Positions 26,886 to 35,330 of a DNA stretch of 64,000 nt are shown one piece after another. The notes beneath the pieces were generated by a model. The model did not search any database. It saw nothing but the letters and a program-made list of their open reading frames with translations, and was not told the origin of the DNA. A program made the translations under genes and the position numbers. Origin of the DNA: Capillibacterium thermochitinicola (lineage in GTDB: Bacteria; Bacillota; UBA4882; UBA10575); NCBI RefSeq assembly GCF_013664685.1, contig NZ_JAAKDE010000002.1, forward strand, positions 1 through 64,000, written 5' to 3'. Position 1 is the first letter of the stretch. Each line of letters opens with the position of its first letter.

Positions 26886-27530
26886 ATGATTGGGGTGATT
26901 GATTACAAAGCGGGAAATGCCCCGAGCGTGCTTAATGCGCTCCGCGCGTTAAAAATAGAGGCGGAACTGATCTCCACGCCGGAGGCGTTGCGGCCGGTGA
27001 CGGGGATCATCCTGCCGGGGGTCGGCTCGGCCCGGGCGACGATGGACTCCTTGCGGGAGCTGCGGCTGATTCCCACGCTGGAAGAGAAAGTGTTGGGGGA
27101 GAAAACCCCGTTTTTGGGGATCTGCATCGGGATGCAGATCTTGATGGAATACAGCGCGGAAGGGGACACCCCCTGCCTGGGCTGGCTCAAAGGGCGGGTG
27201 GAAAGGTTCGACGGCGCGGTGCGGATTCCGCAGATGGGTTGGAATGAGGTGACCTTCCGGCGGCGGGATCCTATCCTGGCCGGTTTGCCGGAGAAGGAGT
27301 TCTTTTACTTCGTCAACTCTTACTATGTGCGCCCGGAGGCGGAAGAGGTGGTCCTGGCAACCACCCACTACGGCAGGGAGTTCTGCTCGATGCTGGCCTG
27401 GGGTTCCCTTTATGCCACCCAGTTTCACGCGGAAAAAAGCGGCGTGGCCGGTTTAAAGCTTTTGAAGAATTTTGCCTTACTGGCGGGGGGTGAGCCTGAT
27501 GCTGACGAAACGCCTCATTGCCTGTTTTGA
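26886..27530 (+). CDS. hisH: Imidazole glycerol phosphate synthase glutaminase subunit HisH
   Basis: Class I amidotransferase with the triad in LGICIGMQ (Cys) and TQFHAEKSG (His, Glu); GNAPSVLNAL at the start corresponds to the HisH GNLRSV region. 214 residues with a polar tail that overlaps the next gene by 32 nt. It should pass ammonia to HisF in histidine and AICAR formation. No other his gene is nearby, so a role in a non-histidine HisH/HisF-type amidation is possible. Confidence 0.85.
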   Translation: MIGVIDYKAGNAPSVLNALRALKIEAELISTPEALRPVTGIILPGVGSARATMDSLRELRLIPTLEEKVLGEKTPFLGICIGMQILMEYSAEGDTPCLGWLKGRVERFDGAVRIPQMGWNEVTFRRRDPILAGLPEKEFFYFVNSYYVRPEAEEVVLATTHYGREFCSMLAWGSLYATQFHAEKSGVAGLKLLKNFALLAGGEPDADETPHCLF

Positions 27531-27883
27531 CATGCAAAACGGGATGGTGACGAAGGCCCGCCAATTTCAGAATAATATTCCGATTGCCCCGGCGGAACTC
27601 GTCGCCGACTGGGTTTACCGGGAGCAGATTGACGAGATTATTTTTTATGATATCAACGCCAGCGCCGAGCGGCGAAGCATTGATCTGGAAACCGTGAAGA
27701 AAGTGGCCGGCTGCGTTTTTGTCCCCTTTACGGTGGGGGGTCTTTCAGAAGACCGGCGCTTCGGCGGCGATCATCAGTTCCATGCTTTATTCCCCGTTAA
27801 TGCCGCGTAATTACTCGGTTCGGGAGATTAAAGAATACTTGGCGGCCCACCGGATTCCGGTCCGCCCCTGGGTGGGAGGGTAA
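27499..27883 (+). pseudogene. hisF: HisF cyclase subunit with internal deletion
   Basis: Residues 1-80 are a HisF start (TKRLIACFDMQNG, DEIIFYDINAS, VFVPFTVGG). After the six-G stretch near 27740 the match jumps, in another frame, to the C terminus (QKTGASAAIISSMLYSP, then EIKEYLAAHRIPVRPW). About 145 residues, strands 4-7 of the barrel including the second catalytic aspartate, are missing. The variant with FDMQNG and SSMLYSP is a less common HisF subtype. It cannot be active as shown. Confidence 0.8.
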
Positions 27884-27954
27884 CCCCCTTGCCTTCTTCG
27901 TGAGCCGGTTTACCGGTTGGAAGATTTATCATTCCCATCAGCAGGAATTAATAG

Positions 27955-28837
27955 GTACTTACCGAAAATTGTGGTAATCCAATCCTTCACCAACACGAAG
28001 GATTAAGTTTAGAACATAATATTAGCAATGATTCTCTTGACCAAATTGCGGATTTCTACCGGAAACGGCTGGGTAAAGAACCGGAGTTCATCGAGGGCTT
28101 TGGGTATCTGTTCGCGCTGGAAGGTTCCTTACCCCTTCCGGAAGAGGGCTTGTCGATTCAACCGTACGTGTACGGCGACGGTGACCGGCCTTTCCGATCA
28201 GCGCGTGTCCTGGTCGGCCACCGGCGGGGAGATTGACGAGAATGGTCTCTATCTGGCAACCGAGCCTGGCACCTTCGACATTATTGCCTCCAGTAAGGCG
28301 GATCCATCAAAAACGGCAAAAACTAAGGTTCATGTGGTGGATGTAGAGGTTTTTACCGAGGTTGAGGCCTGGCAGGGCTATGTTACTGTGAAAATTAACG
28401 ACTCATGGAGCAGCACCGATGAGGCAGTTGAGGTCTCAGGTTCGATTCACGATCGGTCGGATCAGCTTCCAAAGCGGGAAGACTACTGCGAAGTGAAATG
28501 GCAGGGCTATCTTGCGGTTGTTCCTGAGACCAGTCAGCTTGACTATCTATCTATTGACGAGGAGACGGGGACCTATACTATTGTGCTGTATGGATTTACC
28601 GTTCCGGAAATAGAAATGGTCCTTTATGAGGATAACGAACCGGTGGAAAGCTGGCCCGGCTATGGGTTTGAGGAGATCAGGATTGTTGATCAGCCTCTTC
28701 CGTCAGTGGGGAAAACTTTAACCGGAAGCAAAATAGAGAAGGTATCCTTAGTCCCTCTATTGTACGCCACGGGGGCGTATGATGTTAAGGAGACAAACAT
28801 GACTATTACTTGGTACTTTACACCAGTGGACAAGTAA
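27955..28837 (+). pseudogene. Chimeric remnant: unknown N-part joined to Ig-like domain protein
   Basis: Two unrelated pieces meet near 28155. The first, open from 27955, contains NDSLDQIADFYRKRL and resembles a fragment of a lipoprotein-type repeat. The second, in another frame and ending at 28837, carries a bacterial Ig-like domain (TATVTGLSDQRVSWSATGG, DENGLY, then a KVHV strand) plus about 160 residues I do not recognise. Neither piece has a start with a ribosome binding site or a signal peptide. I read this as a deletion fusion of secreted-protein genes. Confidence 0.5.
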
Positions 28838-28903
28838 ATTTAACTTACGATCCAAAAGCAGATGGGTAAGTAAGTTGACGATAAAATAACCAATTGGCAA
28901 AAA

Positions 28904-28934
28904 CCGCCGGGACGTAAATCGTCCCGGCGGTTTT
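28904..28934 (+). terminator. Intrinsic terminator
   Basis: CCGCCGGGAC-N7-GTCCCGGCGG followed by TTTT. It closes the chimeric locus ahead of the symporter gene. Confidence 0.85.
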
Positions 28935-29066
28935 GTACTAGTCGGGCCCGGTAGAGTTGCTTGTAATAAGCACCCGTGTTGCTTAAGATTTTAAACTGAG
29001 GGGGAAGGAGAGTGGGCATAAAATGTGGAATGTTCAGGTGAAATTAAATCGAATTGAGGGATTAAG

Positions 29067-30440
29067 ATGCACGAAAAGCTTTCCTTCCGTTCCAAGTTTC
29101 TGTACGGCCTTACCGACCTAGGATTTAGTATCGCCTATACGATTCCCGCCTTTTACCTTCTGATCTTTCTCACTGATGTGGTGAACTTTCCACCGGCGTT
29201 GGCCGGTACATTGCTTTTATTGGCAAAGATTTGGGATGCCCTGATCGATCCGGTGATTGGTCACGTTTCCGACCGGACGAAAACCCGGTGGGGGCGGCGC
29301 CGGCCGTTTTTACTATGGTTTGCGGTCCCGTTCGGCTTGGCGTTCAGTTTGATCTGGCAAATTCCCCAGGTGGCTTCACCGGTGGGGCAGACACTGATCA
29401 TTCTCGGGGCGATCTTCTCCTTTATTACGTTCTTTTCGTTGCTTTCGGTCCCCTACTCCTCGCTGGCCCCGGAGATGACCAGGGATTATGATGAGCGCAC
29501 CAAACTGAACGGTTACCGGATGTTCTTTTCCATCATCGGCGGGCTGGCGGCCGTGCTTTTACCCTCCTATTATTTCGGCTTGTCACCGGACCTGCGGTAC
29601 GGGTACCGGGTGATGGGGATTTCGCTTGGTGTTGTCCTGGCCGTGCTACCCCTCTTTGCGTTCGTGGGGACGGAGGAGAAGTTGGCGGTCAAGCAGGAAC
29701 GGTTACCGCTGAAAAAAGGGCTTCGTCTGGTTCTCGCCAACCGGCCGTATATTTTGGCCCTCATTACGTACCTGTTGACCTGGGTGGCAATTGATATCAT
29801 CTCCGCCGTCTTTATTTATTATTTAAAATACTGGCTGGCAATCAGCGAGGAAAACAGTAATATTATTTTTGGCATTATCTTTATCGTTGCGGCCGTCTTC
29901 TTGCCCTTCTGGGTTAAATATGCGGAACGTTTCGGCAAAAAAGGCTCTTATTTTGTCGGCCTTGGCTTTTTGGCCTTGATCATGCTGGCGACCATCTTCA
30001 TCCAGCCCGGCCAGCGTAACCTGGTCTATTTAATCGCTGCTTTAGCCGGGATTGGTGTTTCGGCCGCCCATATCATTCCTCTTTCGATCATTCCGGATAC
30101 CATCGAGTATGATGAATTGCGCACCGGCCACCGGCAAGAGGGAATCTATTTCGGTTTGGTCACCTTTATGCAGCAATTTGCCACTTCGGGTGCGCTTTTT
30201 ATTGTGGGCCTTGTTTTGCAGTGGTCCGGTTATGTGCCAAACACCGCCCAGAGTGCCGGTGCCTTACTTGCCATCCGGCTGCTGCTGGGGTTGTTACCGG
30301 CTGTATTGATCGGCCTCGGGGTGCTGGTTTTGCTTAAATTCCCCATTGACCGCGCTTACCACGCGCGAATCACCCAGGAACTGGCCGCCCGGGCTACTTC
30401 GGCCGCCGGTGCGGAGGAGGATCTGGGGAGAAATCAATGA
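29067..30440 (+). CDS. GPH-family (MelB-like) sugar:cation symporter
   Basis: 457 residues with about 12 hydrophobic segments. The opening FRSKFLYGLTDLGFSIAY, the helix-2 motif IWDALIDPVIGHVSDRTKTRWGRRRPF and the MTRDYDERTKLNGYRM loop are characteristic of the glycoside-pentoside-hexuronide:cation symporters. Substrate unknown: no glycosidase or sugar kinase is adjacent. ATG follows GAGGG. The next gene, 69 nt on, is an acetyltransferase-like gene and may be co-transcribed. Confidence 0.85.
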   Translation: MHEKLSFRSKFLYGLTDLGFSIAYTIPAFYLLIFLTDVVNFPPALAGTLLLLAKIWDALIDPVIGHVSDRTKTRWGRRRPFLLWFAVPFGLAFSLIWQIPQVASPVGQTLIILGAIFSFITFFSLLSVPYSSLAPEMTRDYDERTKLNGYRMFFSIIGGLAAVLLPSYYFGLSPDLRYGYRVMGISLGVVLAVLPLFAFVGTEEKLAVKQERLPLKKGLRLVLANRPYILALITYLLTWVAIDIISAVFIYYLKYWLAISEENSNIIFGIIFIVAAVFLPFWVKYAERFGKKGSYFVGLGFLALIMLATIFIQPGQRNLVYLIAALAGIGVSAAHIIPLSIIPDTIEYDELRTGHRQEGIYFGLVTFMQQFATSGALFIVGLVLQWSGYVPNTAQSAGALLAIRLLLGLLPAVLIGLGVLVLLKFPIDRAYHARITQELAARATSAAGAEEDLGRNQ

Positions 30441-30509
30441 CCAAATTGGTACGAAGGATTAGTCTAATAAGCTAATAAGCACATGGGATAAAACATTGGA
30501 GGTATCATC

Positions 30510-31625
30510 ATGTCAATAACCATCCGTACCGTGGAAACCAAGAAGGACCGGAAGGCCTTCATCAATCTCGCCTGGCAGATTTACAAGGGGAATCCGGCGT
30601 GGGTGCCGCCGCTCCGGCGCGATCTGGCGCAGACCCTTGATCCGGAGCAGAACCATTTTCTCCGCTCAGGACCGTTTCGTCTTTTTTTGGCTTTACGGGA
30701 CGGGAAACCGGTCGGGCGCTTACTGGCCGGGATCGACCAGAAGACGAATGAGGCCAAAGGGAAATGTGAAGGGTATATCTCGCTCTTTGAATGTATAGAG
30801 GATTACGAGTGCGCCCGCGCCTTGTTGGATGCGGCCTGTGCTTACCTGCGCGCCAACGGGGCGACGGCGGTCCGGGGGCCGGTCTCCCCGACCAATGGCG
30901 ATGATTACCGGGGCTTCTTACTTAATGATTTTGGCCGCCCGCCCGTCCTGATGAATTCCTACAATCCCCCCTATTATCCGGAGTTCTTTGAACGGTACGG
31001 GTTTACCAAGCATATTGACCTGTTCGCCTACTACTTCGACATTCACGTGCCGCGGACACCGGAAGCGGTCGCCTATGCGATGGAAAGGTACGGGTTTACC
31101 GTCGAACCGATCAACTTCAACCGGTTGGAAGAGGAACTGGCCGATATCAAACGGGTCCTGGACGAGGCGATGCCCGCAGAATGGCCGGATATGATTCCCC
31201 CCGACACGGACGCCTTACGGGAAATCGCCAAGACCCTGCGGCCGCTGGCCGACCCGGAGTTTATCCTGATCGCCAGGCACAACGGGCGGCCCATTGGCTT
31301 TAACATTACCCTGCCCGACTACAATCAAGTTTTGATTCATCTCCGTAATGGGCGATTGTTCCCCTTTGGCTGGCTTAAGTTTCTGTATTGGAAAAGGAAG
31401 ATCGACGGGCTCCGCTTTTTCGTGCTCTTTGTCGTCCCCGATTTTCGCCGGAAAGGGGTCTCGGCGGCCATCTTCCTCCGGACCTTCGAGGCGGTAAAGA
31501 AGTCCCGTTACCGCTGGGTCGAGGGTTCGACCATCGGGGAAGAAAACGACCGGATGCGCCGGGATGTGGAACGGGCCGGGGGCAAGCACTACCGGACGTA
31601 CCGGATCTACCGGAAGGAAATCTGA
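30510..31625 (+). CDS. GNAT-fold acetyltransferase-like protein (YghO-type)
   Basis: 371 residues, start after GGAGG. The N-terminal part (FINLAWQIYKGNPAWVPPL) and the segment GPVSPTNGDDYRGFLL are typical of a family of large GNAT-like proteins annotated as hypothetical or YghO. The C-terminal half has a GNAT-type core (FFVLFVVPDFRRKGVSAAIF, an R-x-K-G acetyl-CoA loop). The substrate is unknown. Confidence 0.75.
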   Translation: MSITIRTVETKKDRKAFINLAWQIYKGNPAWVPPLRRDLAQTLDPEQNHFLRSGPFRLFLALRDGKPVGRLLAGIDQKTNEAKGKCEGYISLFECIEDYECARALLDAACAYLRANGATAVRGPVSPTNGDDYRGFLLNDFGRPPVLMNSYNPPYYPEFFERYGFTKHIDLFAYYFDIHVPRTPEAVAYAMERYGFTVEPINFNRLEEELADIKRVLDEAMPAEWPDMIPPDTDALREIAKTLRPLADPEFILIARHNGRPIGFNITLPDYNQVLIHLRNGRLFPFGWLKFLYWKRKIDGLRFFVLFVVPDFRRKGVSAAIFLRTFEAVKKSRYRWVEGSTIGEENDRMRRDVERAGGKHYRTYRIYRKEI

Positions 31626-31707
31626 GGTGCCGCCTTCTGCACTACTGAAGCAATTGGAGCAGATCATTCAGTTGGCCCGGAAAGAGGAGAAATAAAAAAG
31701 AGCGGGT

Positions 31708-32736
31708 TTAGTTGCGCAAAATGCTTTCAGCGTTGGGGTCCCTTTTCTCCTGATAGTTCCTGCGCACCATCTTTTCCGAATAGTTGGCGTAGCAGTATTG
31801 ACAAAGATGCAGGCAGGTGTGGTACTGGCCGATGTCTTTGCTGACGATGCAGCCGCACGCCTTGCGCTGCCCCTTGTCCTTCAGGTTGACGGCCCGCCGG
31901 CCGCGCCCGGTTGCGCCGGGGAACAAACCGGGCGGCGCCGGTTCGTGCCCAAGGAACTTCATCAGGGCCTGATCATGGGGGAAGAGCTCGATCAGCAGTT
32001 GATCGTCGATGCATTTATTATGCGTTATACTGTAAGGCGAAAGATCAATCTCCTCCGCACAGGTCGCGATCCGGAGGCCCCACTTTTGGTTCATTTCCTG
32101 AAGACCGGCGGCGAGCGCCCGCATTTCGGGCGGGTTGAATTCGCGGTAGCCGGAAAAACCACCATTGATCAGATTGCGCTGGACCCGTTTGTACCGGGCG
32201 ATGTCGGCAAAACTGATCACCAGTTTTTCCGTAAACGGATGGAGCGCGTCCCCGACGCGCTTCACTTTTTCCAGGAGGCGCGCGACGGTTAAATCCTGGC
32301 CCAGGATCAAAGGGTCGAACCGCCAGATCACTTTCTTCTTTCCGATCGCCTTGGCCAGCTGCCGGAAGGTTTGGATCCGGGCGGCCAGTCCGGGCAGATT
32401 GGGTTCCAGCCCTTCCGCCGCGTAGTCGTTGACCGTATAGTGGAAGTAATAGTTGATCCCCATCCGGTCCAGGGCTGGCAGGTGGCGAAGCAGCGGTTGG
32501 GCGTTTTTCGTCCAAAAGATAATCACCCGCGTTTTCGTGAAGGATACATACTGGTCCTGCCGGCTGAAGGGGTTGATCCATTTGACATAGCCGGCTTTGA
32601 GCCGCTGCATCAGCCAGTCGCTATAAAAAGCCGGGATATCCGTTGCCCGGCTGGCGGAGACGATCACCGGCGCGACGGCCGTTTTTAACCCCTCTTTGGT
32701 ATCGATTTGGACGCGGTCCCATCCTTGAAAAGACAT
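31708..32736 (-). CDS. DUF1848 protein with C-terminal cysteine cluster
   Basis: 342 residues from ATG 32736 (AAGGGGAC upstream). The N-terminal VIVSASRATDIPAFYSDWL, the WTKNAQPLL segment and the C-terminal CGCIVSKDIGQYHTC with CLHLCQYCYAN identify DUF1848. The last motif has the C-x3-C-x2-C spacing of radical-SAM-like clusters, so an iron-sulfur enzyme related to photolyase-type or radical-SAM proteins is plausible, but the reaction is unknown. It is a single gene on the minus strand. Confidence 0.8.
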   Translation of the reverse strand: MSFQGWDRVQIDTKEGLKTAVAPVIVSASRATDIPAFYSDWLMQRLKAGYVKWINPFSRQDQYVSFTKTRVIIFWTKNAQPLLRHLPALDRMGINYYFHYTVNDYAAEGLEPNLPGLAARIQTFRQLAKAIGKKKVIWRFDPLILGQDLTVARLLEKVKRVGDALHPFTEKLVISFADIARYKRVQRNLINGGFSGYREFNPPEMRALAAGLQEMNQKWGLRIATCAEEIDLSPYSITHNKCIDDQLLIELFPHDQALMKFLGHEPAPPGLFPGATGRGRRAVNLKDKGQRKACGCIVSKDIGQYHTCLHLCQYCYANYSEKMVRRNYQEKRDPNAESILRN

Positions 32737-33046
32737 GATTAAGTCCCCTTTAAGAAATAATGCCAATCGTGGCCTGGCTAAAGAGTTAAACTATAAATCT
32801 AGAATCCTTTTAATGTTCTTGACTGATACCCTGACCAAAACATCTTTATCCGACAGACTGGGAAGAGTTATTCCCTTAACCAACGGGATTAACCTGGCCA
32901 GGCAGTCTATTTCCGGATTGTTGGTCGCCAAGTCCGACTTGTTCTTTTTTGTTGTGGTTTCACTAATCTGGTTCTTACTGGGGGTATTAATCTTCGGTTA
33001 TACAGAAAAAAAGGTCCGGCGGGAGGGGACCCTCAACTTTTATTAA
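32735..33046 (+). pseudogene. C-terminal fragment of an ABC-2-type permease
   Basis: From about 32770 the translation reads like the tail of an ABC-2 exporter permease: a SRVIPLTNGI-like segment (GRVIPLTNGINLARQSISG), one strong transmembrane helix (FFFVVVSLIWFLLGVLIFGY) and the ending EKKVRREGTLNFY. The remaining ~200 residues and an ATPase partner are missing, and the nominal start overlaps the DUF1848 start region without a good binding site. Confidence 0.6.
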
Positions 33047-33114
33047 ACCTTCGAAAGCCGGGATGACAAGGACAAACGGTTCGGGCAAGATTTGCACACG
33101 GATGTGGCGCAAGG

Positions 33115-34107
33115 TCAATAGCCCAGCTCCACTTGCCAGCGGATTTTGTGCTCGTTGTCGAGCTGTACGCCCACGGAAAAACTACTCGGGTAGAGGCCGA
33201 ACAACAGGAGATCAGTGCCGATCCCGGCTTCATATGTAAACTGGGGGCGATAGGCGGTAAGGGGGGAAACGACCGTAACTCCGGCGGTGAAATAGGGTCT
33301 GGCCAAGACCGGGAAGAAAGGAAAGCGCCTTTCTCCCCACGGGAAGAGCTTAACTGCGGGGCGGATCCCGAGCATGAGCTTTTCGGTGGGGGGAAGGTTC
33401 TTTTCATTTTGGCGGAGGCCAAACAGGTCCAGTGACAGTCCGGTCACGGCCCAGGGGAGAACGAAAACAGGGTCTTTGCCCAGGGATGCCCGCCAGGCGC
33501 GGTCCCCCTGGGAGAGGTAGACCGCTTCCACAACGTACTCCTTGAATTCAGGGCTTTTGAGGCTAATACCGTAAGTAGGCTTATCCAGGTTAGGGCTCTG
33601 CCGGAAAAAGACGCCGGCATGGCCTCTTTTTTTTGTCCCCCAGTCAAAAAAGACTTCATGCCCGCCGTTGTCCGCATCAAAGCCGTAACGGTAGCCGACC
33701 CCGAACCGGCCGAAGGGACCGTTGGTCAACTTAACCTCAAATTTAGTGAAATTGTAGTCGTGGTCAAAGGAGAACCCCGGTTTGATGGTAAAGCGTTTCG
33801 GCACTTGGGCGGCGGCCCGTTCCGCTTCTTTCAGGATCCGCTGGAGTTCGGCGGGGCCATACCCGGCTTGCCGGTGAGGGATAAATTCAAAATTCGGGTC
33901 GTAGGCCAGGATTGCCGCTTTGATCTGCGGCATGGCTTTATTCCCCGCCCGGTAGCCCTGTTCAACAAAGTAAGACACCCGGTGAAAATCAATGAACGTA
34001 TCAAAGTCCATCTCCTGTTCGATCAGGACATCGGCCTGGGCGACGTTTTCTTCCACATAACCTTCGACCATCGTAAAAACGGATCTCACTACGTTTACGA
34101 AGATCAT
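33115..34107 (-). pseudogene. Patatin-like phospholipase/beta-barrel protein, N-terminally truncated
   Basis: The first ~65 residues look like the end of a patatin domain (ADVLIEQEMDFDTFIDFHR, then FVEQGYRAGNKAMPQI). The rest is a chain of amphipathic beta strands (RFGVGYRYGF, HEVFFDWGT, GVFFRQSP) ending in an aromatic strand IRWQVELGY, as in outer-membrane barrels of PlpD/FplA-type proteins. The patatin GxSxG and DGG catalytic motifs and any signal peptide are absent, and ATG 34107 has no ribosome binding site. If correct, it implies an outer membrane. Alternatively it is a different surface protein. Confidence 0.5.
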
Positions 34108-34143
34108 GACGAAATAATAACCTGTCGGGTTAAGGCTGGTGTC

Positions 34144-34193
34144 GTTGCACGTTCCTTTGGTGCAACCGGCGGAAAGGGACGTGCAACTTTTTT
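34144..34193 (+). terminator. Attenuator-like terminator with alternative pairing
   Basis: GTTGCAC at 34144-34150 can pair with GTGCAAC at 34160-34166 or with a second GTGCAAC at 34181-34187. The second pairing extends to a 15-bp stem (through CGTTCCTTT/GAAAGGGACG) followed by TTTTTT (34188-34193), a terminator. The first pairing would block it. It lies 40 nt before the ABC importer genes. Confidence 0.7.
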
Positions 34194-34232
34194 ATGACGG
34201 AGGAAAATTATGTCAAAGGCGGGGATTAATGG

Positions 34233-35330
34233 ATGGCTGAAGTTAGGTTGGTGGACGTCAGTAAACATTATGGCAGCCATAAAGTAATCGAAAATTTTAA
34301 TATCACCATCAAAGATGGGGAGTGTCTGACCTTTTTGGGGCCGTCCGGCTGCGGGAAGACGGTGGTTCTCCGGTTAATTGCCGGTTTTGAGCGCCCCAAC
34401 GCGGGCGAGATTTTTATCGGCTCCACCCTAGTCAGTAGTGCCCACAGGAATATCTTCCTCCCTCCCGAGCAGCGGAAGATCGGGGTGGTCTTTCAGGACT
34501 ATGCGGTCTGGCCCCACATGACCGTTTTTGAAAATGTGATCTATCCCCTGAATATCCAGAAGGTCGAGAAAGAAGAAGCCCGGGAGCGGACGAGGAAAGC
34601 CATCGCCCAGGTGGGCTTGGCCGGTCTGGAGGAACGCCTTCCCTATCAGCTCTCCGGCGGTCAGCAGCAACGGATTGCCCTGGCCCGGGCGTTGGTCTCC
34701 AAACCCCAGATTTTGCTGCTGGATGAGCCTTTGAACAACCTGGACGCCAAACTCCGGGAGGAGATGCGGTTTGAGATTAAAGAGCTGCAGAAGGAGATCG
34801 GGGTGACTATTCTTTACGTCACCCACGACCAGGAAGTGGCCCTGGCCCTCTCCGACCGGATTGCCATTATGGATGCGGCCGGCCGGATCCGGCAGGTGGG
34901 GACACCCGAAGAGATTTATGAGCAGCCGGCGGATAGCTTTGTCTTCAAATTCATGGGGGTTTCCAACTTTATTCCGGTGGCCAAGAAAGACGGCCGCGTT
35001 TGGCTGGAAAGCACGCAGGAGGAGGTTAAGGCCCTGCAGTTCCTGGCCAAGACCGGCCAGGACGGGAAAATTCTGGCCGCGTGCCGTCCTTCCGATATTG
35101 AGTTGACCCGGGAGGATACGGGGACAAGGGCCCAGGTGCAAAGGGCAACCTTCCTCGGGCCCACCATTGACTACAGTGTAAGCTTGGGCGGGATGAATCT
35201 GCGGGTGCAACAAGATACCCACGAGGCGATCAGCAACAATTTGCTGTTTAAAGAGGGGGAAACTTGCTTCCTCAAGTTTCATCACGTGAAGTCCTTTGCC
35301 CATGAGGCGGAAGTGGAGGGATTAATGTGA
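34233..35330 (+). CDS. ABC transporter ATP-binding protein (FbpC/PotA-like), first copy
   Basis: 365 residues. Walker A GPSGCGKT (near residue 38), Q-loop VFQDYAVWPH, signature LSGGQQQRIALARAL, Walker B ILLLDEPLNNLD and H-loop THDQ are all normal. The C-terminal ~120 residues form the TOBE/OB regulatory domain of iron-, polyamine- or thiamine-type importers. It overlaps the permease gene by 4 nt. No periplasmic binding protein is encoded nearby, so the substrate is open; ferric iron or a small phosphorylated compound would fit this subfamily. Confidence 0.88.
   Translation: MAEVRLVDVSKHYGSHKVIENFNITIKDGECLTFLGPSGCGKTVVLRLIAGFERPNAGEIFIGSTLVSSAHRNIFLPPEQRKIGVVFQDYAVWPHMTVFENVIYPLNIQKVEKEEARERTRKAIAQVGLAGLEERLPYQLSGGQQQRIALARALVSKPQILLLDEPLNNLDAKLREEMRFEIKELQKEIGVTILYVTHDQEVALALSDRIAIMDAAGRIRQVGTPEEIYEQPADSFVFKFMGVSNFIPVAKKDGRVWLESTQEEVKALQFLAKTGQDGKILAACRPSDIELTREDTGTRAQVQRATFLGPTIDYSVSLGGMNLRVQQDTHEAISNNLLFKEGETCFLKFHHVKSFAHEAEVEGLM

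Noticed and set aside
31627-31695. 22-codon GTG ORF after the GNAT-like gene
   Set aside because: No proper ribosome binding site, no recognisable content; probably chance, although it is a clean helical reading.
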